Shown piece after piece: positions 18,326 to 27,337 of a stretch of DNA of 64,000 nt. Each line of letters opens with the position of its first letter. Position 1 is the first letter of the stretch. The translations under genes and the position numbers were made by a program. Source of the DNA: Glycomyces albidus (GTDB taxonomy: Bacteria > Actinomycetota > Actinomycetes > Mycobacteriales > Micromonosporaceae); the NCBI RefSeq assembly GCF_009451885.1, contig NZ_WIAO01000021.1, forward strand, positions 42,720 to 106,719, given 5' to 3'. The notes under the pieces were generated by a model, which saw nothing but the letters and a program-made list of their open reading frames with translations, did no database searches and had not been told where the DNA came from.

Positions 18326-18937
18326 TCAGGTCTCCTCGATGAGCGTCACTTCGCCGGTGTCGAGGTCGTAGACGGCGCCGACGACGAGGACGCCGTCGAG
18401 GTTCTCGCGGCGGCCGAGGTCGGCGACGGTGCGGCGGACCTGGAGGCGCAGTGCCTTCGGGGCCGCGTCCTCGCCTTCGGGGGTCTCGGCGAGCGCCTGG
18501 GAGGCCGGCTGCCAGAGCTGCTCGACGAGGTAGTCGGTGCGCGGGTCGTGGGTGTCGGCCTCGACCGCGTGGAGGGCGGCGTTGATGGCGCCGCAGCGCT
18601 CGTGCCCGAGGACGACCACGAGTCCGACGCCGAGTTCGGCGGCGGCGAACTCGAGGGAGCCGACGGCGGCCCGGTCGGGCACGTGCCCGGCGGTGCGCAC
18701 GACCAGGAGCTGGCCGAAGTCGCAGTCGAACACGGATTCTGCGGTGACGCGGGAGTCGATGCAGGTGAAGACGGCGGCGCTCGGCTTCTGGCCCGCGGCC
18801 TGCTGGCGCGCGGAGGTGATGTCGCGCTTGTAGCGGGGTTCGCCGGCGATGAAGCGGCCGTTTCCTTCGAGGAGCGCGACGAGCGTCTTGGCGGCTTCGT
18901 GGTGCTCCATGAGCGTGGAGGCGGTCAGTTCTGGCAC
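18326..18937 (-). CDS. Beta-class carbonic anhydrase
   Basis: It interconverts CO2 and bicarbonate in the cytoplasm. The 203 residues carry zinc ligands in CIDSR (Cys) and GHERCGAI (His and Cys), with Asp-Arg of CIDSR forming the catalytic dyad. The start is uncertain: I give GTG 18937 (VPELTASTL), while ATG 18910 and ATG 18994 are in frame. None has a good ribosome-binding site, so a leaderless mRNA is possible. Likely cotranscribed with the downstream pterin dehydratase gene. Confidence 0.93.
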   Translation of the reverse strand: MPELTASTLMEHHEAAKTLVALLEGNGRFIAGEPRYKRDITSARQQAAGQKPSAAVFTCIDSRVTAESVFDCDFGQLLVVRTAGHVPDRAAVGSLEFAAAELGVGLVVVLGHERCGAINAALHAVEADTHDPRTDYLVEQLWQPASQALAETPEGEDAAPKALRLQVRRTVADLGRRENLDGVLVVGAVYDLDTGEVTLIEET

Positions 18938-19051
18938 GCCATGAATGGTGCCGCACGATCCGTGGCGGCGCAAGCGCGACGGGCGGACCGTCACGCACCT
19001 TTTACCGACCTCACGTTACCGTTCCGAGATCTTCTGGTCATTAAGGAGGAC

Positions 19052-19080
19052 TTGTCGCTCGCAGAATGGGACCATATGAT
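19052..19080 (+). promoter_or_regulatory. Sigma-70-type promoter of HxlR-like gene
   Basis: TTGTCG, 17 bases, then TATGAT is among the best -35/-10 pairs in the window. It lies about 65 bases upstream of the GTG start of the regulator gene. Confidence 0.65.
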
Positions 19081-19145
19081 GAACGGGAACTACCGCATTG
19101 CGATTCACCTGCGGGTTCGTCCCTCTCAGGAACTTGGAGGCCACC

Positions 19146-19820
19146 GTGCGCACGTACGGCGAAGGCTGTCCCGCGGCCCACGCGCTCGACCTCGTCGGCG
19201 AGCGCTGGTCGCTCCTCATCGTCCGCGAACTCCTGCTCGGCCCGAAGCGTTTCACGGATCTTCGCAGCGGCCTGCACGGCGCGAGCGCCAACGTGCTGTC
19301 GCAGCGGCTGCGCGAACTCGAGTCGTACGGGGTGATCACCAAGCGGCGGCTGCCGCCCCCGGCGGCGTCGAAAGTGTACGAGCTGACCGAGTGGGGCCGG
19401 GAGCTGGAGGGCGCGATCGTGCTGCTGCTGCGGTGGGGCGCGCGGTCAGCGGCGATCCCGCTCGACGCGCCGATGGGCGCTGACGCGCTGATCCTGTCGA
19501 TGCGGAGCCTGTTCATGCCGCAGTCGGCGCAGGGGTTCGACGCGGCGTTCGAGCTGTGGGTCGGGGACCGCCCGTTCATCGCCGAGATCATCGACGCGCA
19601 GCTCATCCTCGCCCCGGGCCGGCCCGAGCACCCGCACGCGGTCATCCGCACCGACGCGGAGACGTTGAAGCGCCTGACCTTGGGCGGGCGCAGCCTCGAC
19701 GTGTCGCTGCACGCCGGGCGCGTCACCGTCCAAGGCGACCAGGCGATGGCCGAGCGGTTCCTCGGCATGTTCCGCCTCCCCGAGCCGGCCCCGGCCTCGG
19801 CGGGCACGGGACCGGTCTAG
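19146..19820 (+). CDS. HxlR-family winged-helix transcriptional regulator
   Basis: This 224-residue regulator has the HxlR signature CPAAHALDLVGERWSLLIVRELLLGPKRF, then the recognition and wing region SANVLSQRLRELESYGVI. Beyond the DNA-binding domain is a C-terminal half of about 110 residues that resembles SCP2-like lipid-binding extensions seen in actinobacterial family members. GTG at 19146 is chosen because GGAGG lies 5 bases upstream. It is divergent from the carbonic anhydrase gene. Target unknown; the conserved Cys near the N-terminus is often redox-sensing in HxlR proteins. Confidence 0.9.
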   Translation: MRTYGEGCPAAHALDLVGERWSLLIVRELLLGPKRFTDLRSGLHGASANVLSQRLRELESYGVITKRRLPPPAASKVYELTEWGRELEGAIVLLLRWGARSAAIPLDAPMGADALILSMRSLFMPQSAQGFDAAFELWVGDRPFIAEIIDAQLILAPGRPEHPHAVIRTDAETLKRLTLGGRSLDVSLHAGRVTVQGDQAMAERFLGMFRLPEPAPASAGTGPV

Positions 19821-19837
19821 GGCCCGCCCGGTGTCCC

Positions 19838-19856
19838 GGACCGGCTCGACCGGTCC
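19838..19856. terminator. Hairpin between convergent genes
   Basis: GGACCGG-CTCGA-CCGGTCC lies in the 39-base gap between the HxlR-like gene and the DUF1445 gene. The stem is 7 bp without a U-tract. Confidence 0.5.
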
Positions 19857-19859
19857 CTG

Positions 19860-20669
19860 CTAGACCGGGATCTCGCCGGTCCCGTTCGGTTTCGCGCGGC
19901 GGTCGGTGATGAGCATGTGCCCGGGCGCGTGGGTGATGGCGTACGGCAGCTTCGCCTTGACCACCGCCTCCTGGAGCGTCACGCCGCAGGCCCAGAACAC
20001 GGGGACGTCGCCGTCGTGGAGCCGCACCGGGTCGCCGAAGTCGGGGCGGGCGAGGTCGCGGATCCCGATCGCCGCCGGGCTGCCGATGTGGACCGGCTCG
20101 CCGTGCGCGAACGGCATGTCCCGGGTGATCGAGGCCGCCTGGTCGACCATCGCCGCCGGCACCGGCCGCATCGAGACCACGACGGGTCCGCGGAAGCGCC
20201 TGGCGCCCATGGCCTTGCGGTTGGTGCGGTACATCGGCACGTTGACCCCCTGCTCGAGGTGGCGCAGCGGGATGCCGGCGCGCTCCAGGAACGGCTCGAA
20301 CGTGAAGGTGCACCCGGTCAGGAAGGTGACCAGGTCGCTCCTCCAGTAGTCACGGACGTCGGTCGGCTCGGCGATCAGGTCGCCTTTGCGCCACACCTGG
20401 TACGCCGGGAGGTCCCGGCGCAGGTCCGCGCCGTAGGCGAGGTCGGTCCAGTAGTTCCCGGCGCCGACCACGTCCAGGAGCGGGCAGGCCCGCGGGTTCC
20501 GGACCGCGAAGCGGCGCAAGGCGATCGCGTGCATCCGCGGCACGCTCACCAGGTTGGCCTGGACGTATCCATGGGACCACCCGCTGGTGTGGGCGACCAG
20601 GCCGCGGCGGAACCGGGCGCGGGCCTCGCGGGGACCGACCTGCGCTTCAGGACGCTGTCTCGTGAACAT
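19860..20669 (-). CDS. DUF1445 putative hydro-lyase / D-glutamate cyclase family
   Basis: This 269-residue protein is of the PF07286 family. Recognisable blocks are TSGWSHGYVQANLV, FLTGCTFTFE, MYRTNRKAM and FWACGVTLQEAV with ITHAPGHMLITDR near the C-terminus. The vertebrate relative DGLUCY converts D-glutamate to 5-oxo-D-proline; bacterial members are annotated as putative hydro-lyases. ATG at 20669 follows AGGAGGAG. A near-consensus promoter and SARP-type direct repeats lie directly upstream, so the divergent SARP regulator probably controls it. Confidence 0.9.
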   Translation of the reverse strand: MFTRQRPEAQVGPREARARFRRGLVAHTSGWSHGYVQANLVSVPRMHAIALRRFAVRNPRACPLLDVVGAGNYWTDLAYGADLRRDLPAYQVWRKGDLIAEPTDVRDYWRSDLVTFLTGCTFTFEPFLERAGIPLRHLEQGVNVPMYRTNRKAMGARRFRGPVVVSMRPVPAAMVDQAASITRDMPFAHGEPVHIGSPAAIGIRDLARPDFGDPVRLHDGDVPVFWACGVTLQEAVVKAKLPYAITHAPGHMLITDRRAKPNGTGEIPV

Positions 20670-20696
20670 CGCTCCTCCTCGTTGTGCTGCTCGACG

Positions 20697-20724
20697 ATTC
20701 GAGAATCCGATACGGGCATGTCAA
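20697..20724 (-). promoter_or_regulatory. Promoter of the DUF1445 gene
   Basis: On the minus strand a perfect TTGACA (20724-20719) is followed after 16 bases by TCGAAT (20702-20697), giving a leader of about 20 bases with a strong ribosome-binding site. SARP-like repeats end 4 bases upstream of the -35. Confidence 0.65.
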
Positions 20725-20728
20725 CGGG

Positions 20729-20747
20729 TTCACGAGTCCTTCACGAG
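20729..20747. promoter_or_regulatory. SARP-type direct repeats, 11-bp period
   Basis: TTCACGAG occurs twice, starting at 20729 and 20740, with exact 11-bp spacing. SARP/AfsR regulators bind pairs of short direct repeats spaced one helical turn apart, next to or overlapping the -35. Here the pair sits 4 bases upstream of the DUF1445 -35, and the SARP gene is divergent. Confidence 0.6.
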
Positions 20748-20786
20748 CAGCATGCACATGCAGATCCGACTCTCGTGCGCAGCTGC

Positions 20787-20801
20787 TCGCTCACTGAGCG
20801 A
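20787..20801. promoter_or_regulatory. 15-bp palindrome upstream of SARP gene
   Basis: TCGCTCA-C-TGAGCGA is a perfect inverted repeat with a 1-base centre, about 95 bases upstream of the SARP TTG start. It may be an operator or an mRNA hairpin; the binding protein is unknown. Confidence 0.4.
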
Positions 20802-20895
20802 ACAGCCTTGCGAGCGTTCCCAAATGATCAAGAAATGCCCATAGACTGGGGTGAATCTGCTCGGCCGCACCTCGGCTCCCCTGGAGGTGGCGCCC

Positions 20896-23800
20896 TTGGA
20901 CTTCGGCATCCTCGGCCCGCTGCAACTGGCACTGGACGGCCTGCCCGTGCCGCTCCCGGGCCGGACCCTGCCCAGGCTCTTCGCCGTGCTGCTCTTGGAG
21001 CCCGGCCACGTGATCCCCTTGCACCGCCTGGTGGACGCCGTGTGGGGCGACGACCCGCCCGCGACGGCGAAGCGGCAGATCCAGAACACCGTCGCCACCG
21101 CGCGGGGCCTGCTGCTGCAGGCCGGGACCAGCGAGATCGAGACCGTCGGCGACGGATACCGGCTCCGCGTGCGCCCCGAGAACCTCGACGCGCTCCGGTT
21201 CCACCGCGCCGCCCGGATCGCCCGCGAGCAGGTCGCCGCCTCCGAACCCGAAGCGGGCCTCGAAAGCCTCCGGGAGGCCCTCGACCAGTGGCGCGGCCCG
21301 GCGCTCGCCGGACTCACCGGCCGCGTCATCGAAGCCGGCGCGCTCCGCTGGGACGAGGAGCGCGCCGCCGCCGAAGAAGCGCGCGCCGAACTCGAACTCG
21401 CCCTCGCGACCGGGGTCTCCGTCGTCCCGGACCTGCGGCGGGTCCTCGAACGCCACCCGTACCGCCAGCACGCCGCCGAACTCCTGATGACCGCGCTCTA
21501 CCGCGAGGACCGGCCCGCCGAGGCCCTCGACGCGTACGAGGCGATCCGCCGCCAGCTCGACGACGAACTCGGCATCGACCCCGGCCAGCGCCTCAAGGAC
21601 CTGCGCACCGCGATCCTCCGCGACGACCCGTCCCTGCGCCCGGCCCCGAAGTCCGCGCCGCCGCCCGCGCCCGCGCAGATGCCGGTCGTGCAGCCGCTCC
21701 CGGCCCCGGCGCAGCTCCCCGCCGACAGCATCCACTTCACCGGCCGCAGCGAGCAGCTCACCGCCCTCGACGCGCTCCTCGGCCCCGGCCCGCAGGTCGC
21801 GGTCCTGTCCGGGATCGGCGGCTCGGGCAAGACCACTCTCGCGATCCACTGGGCCCACCGGGTCCGCGAGCAGTTCCCCGACGGGCAGCTCTACGTGAAC
21901 CTGCGCGGGTTCGACCGGGCCGCGCCCCTCACGCCCCTCGACGCGCTCGCCGGTTTCCTGCGGGCGCTCGGCGTCCCGACCGAGGCGATCCCGTCCGACC
22001 CGGACGAGGCCGCCGGGCTCCTGCGGTCGCGCCTGGCCGACACGCGCACGCTCGTCGTCCTCGACAACGCCCGCAACTCCCAGCAGGTCCTCCCGCTGCT
22101 GCCCGCGACCGCCGGCTGCGTCGCGGTCGTCACCAGCCGCTCCCGGCTCCCCGACCTCGCCGCGCTCCGCGACGTCCGGCAGGTCACCGTCGGCACGCTC
22201 GACGCGGTCGAATCGGTCCGGCTGCTCGAGAGCCTCATCGGCGAGCGCCGCGTCGGCGCCGAGCCCGAGGCCGCGGCCCGCATCGCCGGCCTGTGCGACG
22301 GGCTCCCGCTCGCGCTGCGGATCGTCGGGACCAACCTCGCCACCCAGCACGTCTCCCTCGCCGACACCGCGGCCGCGCTCGCCGGCCACGACCGGCTCGC
22401 GCACCTCGCCGTCGAAGGCGACCCGACCACGACCGTCGCGGCCGCGTTCGACCTGTCGTTCCAGGCCCTGGACCCCGAAGAGGAGCTGCTGTACCTGAAC
22501 CTGGCGTTCCTGCCGGGCGCGGACTTCTCCAAGGACCTCGCGACGTCCCTGGTGACCTGGGAGCCCCGGGCGGCCGAGCGGCTCCTCGCGCGGCTGGTCA
22601 CCGCGCACCGCATCGACGAGTACCGGCCCGGCCGCTACCGGTTCCACGACCTCGTCCGCGAGTACGCCCGCCGCAAGGCCGAGGCCGCGTTCGACCCGGC
22701 AGCGCTCCAGCGCCTGCGCGAGCAGACCGTCGAGTGGTACGCGAAGAGCTCGACCCGGCTGCCGGTCGAGGAGTACCGCAACATCGTCGCGACCTTCCTC
22801 GAATGGAACGGGCACCCGACGGTCTCGCGGCTCCTGCGGCGGCTCATCGCCTTCGCCGACGCCGGCTACCGCGACGAGACCGCCCTCGCCGACTCCCTGT
22901 ACGAGCTCCCCGAACTCGCGCACGTCGCCGAGCAGGGCATCGAGACCGGCGTCCGCTCGACGGACCCGATGGACGCCGCCCGCGCCTACGCGCTCGCCGA
23001 CGCCGTCGCGTACGCCTCCGGGGACCTCAACCAGTCCAAGCTCTACGCCGAGAAGACCCTCGAATACCTGCGCCGGACCCCCGACGGCGACCGGACCGGC
23101 AAGGCCCGCAACGACCTCGCGACCACGCTCACCCAGCTCGGCCGCTACCGGGAGGCCCTGTCGATCCTCCGCGAGGCCCTCCTGGCCGCCGAGACCTCCG
23201 GGGAGCGCTGGGTCCACGTCGAGGTCCTCACCTCGCTCGGGACCGTGCTGCGCCGCATGGGGATCTTCCTCGAAGCCGAAGCGCAGCTCCGCAAGGCCCG
23301 CGACCTCGACGCCGCCGCACCCGAGGGCCCGACCGCGCCGTACCCGCTGCTGGCGCTCTCGGAGCTGTACGTCGACCTCGGGCGCATCAGCGCCGCCGAG
23401 GAGCTGTGCCGCGAGATCGCCGAGATGCTGCGCGACCACCCGTCGAAGTACTACCGGTCGCGGCTCTACTTCCGGCAGTTCGCCGTCCACCGCGCCGACG
23501 AGGACCACCCGCGCGCCGAGGCCGCGCTGCTGCGCGGCATCGAACTCGCCGAGCAGATCAACAACTGGCGCCACCAGCTCGTCTACACGTACTGGCTCGC
23601 CGACCTCTACATGGACACCGGGCAGATCGACCACGCTCGCGACGCCCTCGGCCGGGTCGCCCACCTCGGCCAGTACGAGACCTCCGAGACGCTCGCGGTC
23701 AAGGCCCGCGTCATGTGCCGGCTCCTCACGGCCGTCGGCGACCCCGCGCGGGCGATCCGGATGGGCCGCCAGGCGTGCGACGTGTTCGCCGCGATGCCCG

Positions 23801-23937
23801 ACCCGCTCCGCCACGCCCGCGCCCTCGTCGCCCTCGCCGCCGCCTACGACGCGGCCGGGCTCGGCAAGGAGGCCGAGGACGCCCGCGGCGAGGCCCGGGA
23901 CCTCTTCACCGCGCTGGGGATCCCCTCGCCGGTCTGA
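20896..23937 (+). CDS. SARP/AfsR-type regulator: DNA-binding, BTAD, NB-ARC and TPR domains
   Basis: This large regulator (about 1013 residues) has four parts: an OmpR-type winged helix (DFGILGPLQLALDG... VDAVWGDDPP, residues 1-90); a bacterial transcriptional activation domain (about 95-240); a Pro-rich linker then a STAND NTPase with Walker A GIGGSGKTTL at about 306-315 and LVVLDNA; and TPR repeats from about 650 on. The layout matches AfsR. I chose TTG 20896 because GGAGG precedes it by 8 bases and SARPs typically begin M-x-F-G-I-L-G-P-L; the GTG at 20851 adds 15 atypical residues. The repeats upstream of the divergent DUF1445 gene are its likely site. Confidence 0.93.
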   Translation: MDFGILGPLQLALDGLPVPLPGRTLPRLFAVLLLEPGHVIPLHRLVDAVWGDDPPATAKRQIQNTVATARGLLLQAGTSEIETVGDGYRLRVRPENLDALRFHRAARIAREQVAASEPEAGLESLREALDQWRGPALAGLTGRVIEAGALRWDEERAAAEEARAELELALATGVSVVPDLRRVLERHPYRQHAAELLMTALYREDRPAEALDAYEAIRRQLDDELGIDPGQRLKDLRTAILRDDPSLRPAPKSAPPPAPAQMPVVQPLPAPAQLPADSIHFTGRSEQLTALDALLGPGPQVAVLSGIGGSGKTTLAIHWAHRVREQFPDGQLYVNLRGFDRAAPLTPLDALAGFLRALGVPTEAIPSDPDEAAGLLRSRLADTRTLVVLDNARNSQQVLPLLPATAGCVAVVTSRSRLPDLAALRDVRQVTVGTLDAVESVRLLESLIGERRVGAEPEAAARIAGLCDGLPLALRIVGTNLATQHVSLADTAAALAGHDRLAHLAVEGDPTTTVAAAFDLSFQALDPEEELLYLNLAFLPGADFSKDLATSLVTWEPRAAERLLARLVTAHRIDEYRPGRYRFHDLVREYARRKAEAAFDPAALQRLREQTVEWYAKSSTRLPVEEYRNIVATFLEWNGHPTVSRLLRRLIAFADAGYRDETALADSLYELPELAHVAEQGIETGVRSTDPMDAARAYALADAVAYASGDLNQSKLYAEKTLEYLRRTPDGDRTGKARNDLATTLTQLGRYREALSILREALLAAETSGERWVHVEVLTSLGTVLRRMGIFLEAEAQLRKARDLDAAAPEGPTAPYPLLALSELYVDLGRISAAEELCREIAEMLRDHPSKYYRSRLYFRQFAVHRADEDHPRAEAALLRGIELAEQINNWRHQLVYTYWLADLYMDTGQIDHARDALGRVAHLGQYETSETLAVKARVMCRLLTAVGDPARAIRMGRQACDVFAAMPDPLRHARALVALAAAYDAAGLGKEAEDARGEARDLFTALGIPSPV

Positions 23938-24026
23938 CGCGGCGGCTCCAGTCGGTCGACGGATGCGGTCCCAGTCGGGGCCCCCATACAGTTGCGGCAC
24001 ACCCACCGACATGGAAGAGGCACGAC

Positions 24027-25007
24027 ATGCACGCGATCCGACAGCACGAGTTCGGCGGCCCTGAGGTCCTCGTGTACGAAGAGGTCGCCGACCCCGAGCC
24101 CGGCCCCGGCCAGGTCCGCATCGACAGCCGCGCCGCCGGCGTCCACCTGCTCGACACGACGTTCCGCAGCGGCGACAAGAACGGCCCCTACCCGCTGCCC
24201 GACCTGCCGATGATCCCCGGCCGCGAGGCCGCCGGGATCGTCGACGCCGTCGGCGACGGTGTCGACCCGTCGTGGATCGGCAAGCGCGTCGTCGCCCACC
24301 TGGGCTTCGCCTCCGCCGGCTACGCCGAGAAGGCGGTCCGCGAGGTCGAATCCGTGCACGAGATCCCCGAAGGCGTCGACTTCGGCGAGGCCGTCGCGAT
24401 GATCGGCACCGGCCGGACCGCGCTGATGGTCCTCTCGGTCGGCCCCGTCGCCGCCGACGACGTCGTCATCGTCCCCGCGGCCGCCGGCGGCCTCGGGACC
24501 CTCCTGGTCCAGGCCGCCAAGCACGCCGGCGCGTACGTGGTCGGCCTGGCCGGCGGCGCCGACAAGGTCCGCCAGGTGGCCGCGAACGGCGCCGACGCCG
24601 CGATCGACTACAAGGCCGCGGACTGGACCGACGTCCTCGACCGGGCGCTCGAAGGACGCGAGGCGACGCTGTTCTTCGACTCGGTCGGCGGCGAGGTCGG
24701 CCGGGCCGTGTTCGAGCGGCTCGGCTTCGGCGGCCGCATGGTGGTCTTCGGCTGGTCCGCCGGGAAGGCCACCGAGGCCACGGTCGAGGAGATCGTGGGC
24801 CGCGGCCTGTCCGTCTCCGGCGCGCTCGGCCCGAAGCTGCTCGAGAAGCTCGGCGGCCTGCGGGCCCTCGAAGAGCGGGCGCTCGCCGAGCTCGCGGCCG
24901 GGCGGCTGCGCCCGGCCGTGCACCGGTTCACGCTCGCCGAAGCCGCCGAAGCCCACCGCGCCCTGGAGAACCGGGGGACCACGGGCAAGGTCGTGCTTGT
25001 CCCGTGA
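24027..25007 (+). CDS. Zinc-independent alcohol dehydrogenase-like NADPH:quinone oxidoreductase
   Basis: This 326-residue medium-chain reductase starts with MHAIRQHEFGGPEVLVYEEV, the quinone oxidoreductase hallmark. It has an NADPH-binding Rossmann block in VIVPAAAGGLGTLLVQAAKHAGA, and no zinc-ligand cysteines of true alcohol dehydrogenases. It probably reduces quinones or activated alkenes in the cytoplasm. ATG at 24027 follows GAAGAGG. The gene follows the SARP gene by 89 bases on the same strand and ends at a strong terminator. Confidence 0.93.
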   Translation: MHAIRQHEFGGPEVLVYEEVADPEPGPGQVRIDSRAAGVHLLDTTFRSGDKNGPYPLPDLPMIPGREAAGIVDAVGDGVDPSWIGKRVVAHLGFASAGYAEKAVREVESVHEIPEGVDFGEAVAMIGTGRTALMVLSVGPVAADDVVIVPAAAGGLGTLLVQAAKHAGAYVVGLAGGADKVRQVAANGADAAIDYKAADWTDVLDRALEGREATLFFDSVGGEVGRAVFERLGFGGRMVVFGWSAGKATEATVEEIVGRGLSVSGALGPKLLEKLGGLRALEERALAELAAGRLRPAVHRFTLAEAAEAHRALENRGTTGKVVLVP

Positions 25008-25015
25008 CGAACGCG

Positions 25016-25048
25016 GAAGGCCCCTCGACGCGGTGCCGAGGGGCCTTC
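25016..25048. terminator. Terminator after quinone oxidoreductase
   Basis: A 12-bp perfect stem (GAAGGCCCCTCG with its complement, loop of 9) lies between convergent genes. It can act on both strands. Confidence 0.85.
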
Positions 25049-25084
25049 GCCTCGTCGTTCATGAAGCCTGTGAAGCCCTGCCGC

Positions 25085-26275
25085 CTATGAAGCGGTGACG
25101 AGCTCCGCGGGCGCGATGTTCGGGACCGCGGCTTCGGCGTGCGCGCGGGCCAGCGGGATCGAGAGCACCAGGCCCGCCAGGGCCAGGCCGACGCCGACCA
25201 GGATCGGCGCGGTCAGGCTCAGACCGAGCGTGAGCGCGAGCCCGCCGAGCCAGGCGCCGTTGGCGTTCGCGAGGTTGAAGGCCGCGTGGTGCAGCGAGGA
25301 CGCCAGCGACGGGGCCGCGTGGGCGCCGTCGAGGAGCAGCCGCTGCATGACCGGGCCGACCAGCGACGACGAGGTGGCCATGAGCAGGACCCCCGCGATC
25401 GCCAGGACCGGGTTGTCCATGGAGAAGTACATCGCCAGGAGCACGGTCGCGATCGACGCGAACGCCGCGAACAGTCCCTGGATCGGGGCCTTGTCGGCGA
25501 CGTGGCCGCCGAGGACGTTGCCGAGCGTGAGGCCGACGCCGAAGACCGCGAGGGTGATCGCGATGGCGACGGGGCCCATGCCGGTGACGTCCTCGAGGAT
25601 CGGCGTCAGGTAGGTGTAGGCGGCGAACATGCCGCCGAAGCCGACCGCGCCGGTGACGAGTGGGAGCACGACGCGCTTGGAGCGGATCGCGCGGATCTCG
25701 TCGGCGGCTTTGGTCGGCACGATCACGCCGCGCGTGTCGGGCACGGTGGCCCAGATGGCGGCGGCGGCGACCAGGCCGAGCGCGGCGACGGCCGCGAAGA
25801 TCCAGCGCCACGAGAACTGGCCGATGACCAGGGCGCTGAGCGGCACGCCGATGATCGTCGCGACGGTCAGGCCGGACATGATGCCGGAGATCGCGCGGGC
25901 GCGGCGGTCGAAGGAGACGAGGCTGGCGCCGACGACGGCGGCGGCCCCGAAGAACGCGCCGTGCGGCAGGCCCGCGATGAACCGGGAACCGAGCAGGAAT
26001 CCGAAGTCGGGCGCGAGCGCCGTCGCGAGGTTCGCGGCGGCGAAGGCCAGCATCAGGCCGATCAGCAAGGGCTTGCGCGGGACGCGGGTGGTGGCGACGG
26101 TGAGCAGGGGCGCGCCGAGGACGACGCCGACCGCGTAGGCGGAGACGGCGAGGCCGGCCTGGGCGAGCGAGACGCCCTGGGAGGCGGCGACCTGGGGAAG
26201 GATCCCCATGATCGCGAACTCGGCAGTGCCGATGCCGAACGCGCCGATGGACATGGCGAACAGGGGCATGCGCAT
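25085..26275 (-). CDS. MFS transporter (drug/arabinose efflux type)
   Basis: This 396-residue protein has 12 predicted transmembrane helices and the opening MPLFAMSIGAFGIGTAEFAIMG typical of the AraJ/YdhP/CmlA branch of drug:H+ antiporters, including the G-T-x-E-F motif in helix 1. The start at 26275 has GGAG 9 bases upstream; the 29-residue extension upstream is rejected. Upstream, ACTCG-CCGCA-CGAGT (26401-26415) is an inverted repeat that could be an operator. The substrate is unknown. The upstream XRE regulator gene is on the same strand. Confidence 0.92.
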   Translation of the reverse strand: MRMPLFAMSIGAFGIGTAEFAIMGILPQVAASQGVSLAQAGLAVSAYAVGVVLGAPLLTVATTRVPRKPLLIGLMLAFAAANLATALAPDFGFLLGSRFIAGLPHGAFFGAAAVVGASLVSFDRRARAISGIMSGLTVATIIGVPLSALVIGQFSWRWIFAAVAALGLVAAAAIWATVPDTRGVIVPTKAADEIRAIRSKRVVLPLVTGAVGFGGMFAAYTYLTPILEDVTGMGPVAIAITLAVFGVGLTLGNVLGGHVADKAPIQGLFAAFASIATVLLAMYFSMDNPVLAIAGVLLMATSSSLVGPVMQRLLLDGAHAAPSLASSLHHAAFNLANANGAWLGGLALTLGLSLTAPILVGVGLALAGLVLSIPLARAHAEAAVPNIAPAELVTAS

Positions 26276-26462
26276 GGAAAGCAGCTCCGGTGGGATGAGA
26301 AGGAGGGTGAGAACGCTGAGGCTGTCACCGGCTGCTTCCTTGCCGTACCGGTCGCTGATCAAGATCGGGAGGCGGGGCCTCCGCGATCAAGCGTAATAAC
26401 ACTCGCCGCACGAGTAAAAGTCCCTGGAGTGAAATCCTCGCGTGATGTCCGTCGCCGCCGGG

Positions 26463-27302
26463 TTACGCGTGCGACGCGGGGGTTTCGGAAGTGACGCCCG
26501 ACAACGTCCTGAACGCGGCCGCGGTCGGCGAACCCGGCTGCGGCACATAGAAGATCAGGCGCAGCGCACTCCCGGGCACCTCGAGGACCTGGCAGTCGAA
26601 CTCCAGCGGCCCGAGCGACTGGTGGACGACCCGCTTCGTCTGGGCCCGCCGCACCGCCACCTCGTGGTCGGCCCACATCTCGCCGAACTCGGGGCTGGTG
26701 CGCAGCAGCTCGTCGACGAGCCCCCGCAGTTTCCGGTCGCCCGGATTGCAGGCGAGCGAGGCCCGCAGGTCGGAGACGCAGTAGCGGAGGAACTCGCGCG
26801 TGCTCGGGTTCGCGAGGCGCAGCGCGGTGTCCGGTCCGCTGAAGTTGGTCCGCAGGATGTTCCGCTCGTCGGGGGTCAGGTGCGAGAGGTAGCCCATGAG
26901 GCGCTCGGACATCTCGTTCCAGGCGATGATGTCGTAGGCGGCGTCGATCGCGTAGGCCGGGTAGTCGCTCAGCCCGTCGAGGAGGTTCCGGATCGTCGGG
27001 GTCACCTCGCGGCTCAGCTCCGACTGCGGCGGCTGCTCCACGAGGTGGAACAGATGCGAGCGCTGGTCCCGGTCGAGCACGAGCGCCCGCGAGAGCGCCC
27101 CGAGGACCTGCCGCGACGGCTTGGGGCCGCGGGCCTGCTCGAGCCGGATGTAGTACTCGACGGAGATCCCCGCGAGCTGTGCGACCTCCTGGCGCCGGAG
27201 CCCGGGCGTGCGCCGGCGCGTCCCGGCCGGCAGCCCCACGTCGCCGGGCTGGATGGCGGCGCGGCGGGTGCGGAGGAAGTCGGCGAGCTGCTGTCGGTCC
27301 AT
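26463..27302 (-). CDS. XRE-family regulator with MmyB-like ligand-binding domain
   Basis: This 279-residue protein has an N-terminal helix-turn-helix (LRRQEVAQLAGISVEYYIRLEQARG, about residues 34-58) and a C-terminal PAS-like MmyB ligand-binding domain (YDIIAWNEMSERLMGYL and LRASLACNPGD). Such regulators bind fatty acid-like ligands in known cases. It is divergent from a short-chain dehydrogenase gene, a very common actinobacterial pairing in which the regulator represses the dehydrogenase. The intergenic region contains two palindromes. Confidence 0.93.
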   Translation of the reverse strand: MDRQQLADFLRTRRAAIQPGDVGLPAGTRRRTPGLRRQEVAQLAGISVEYYIRLEQARGPKPSRQVLGALSRALVLDRDQRSHLFHLVEQPPQSELSREVTPTIRNLLDGLSDYPAYAIDAAYDIIAWNEMSERLMGYLSHLTPDERNILRTNFSGPDTALRLANPSTREFLRYCVSDLRASLACNPGDRKLRGLVDELLRTSPEFGEMWADHEVAVRRAQTKRVVHQSLGPLEFDCQVLEVPGSALRLIFYVPQPGSPTAAAFRTLSGVTSETPASHA

Positions 27303-27337
27303 GCGGCAATCCTCCCCCGGTTCGCGCCCCGCAACCA

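Noticed and set aside
19917..23936. Long plus-strand frame running through the DUF1445 and SARP region into the quinone reductase
   Set aside because: Only its last 326 codons (from 24027) encode a recognisable protein; the remainder is a frame shadow.
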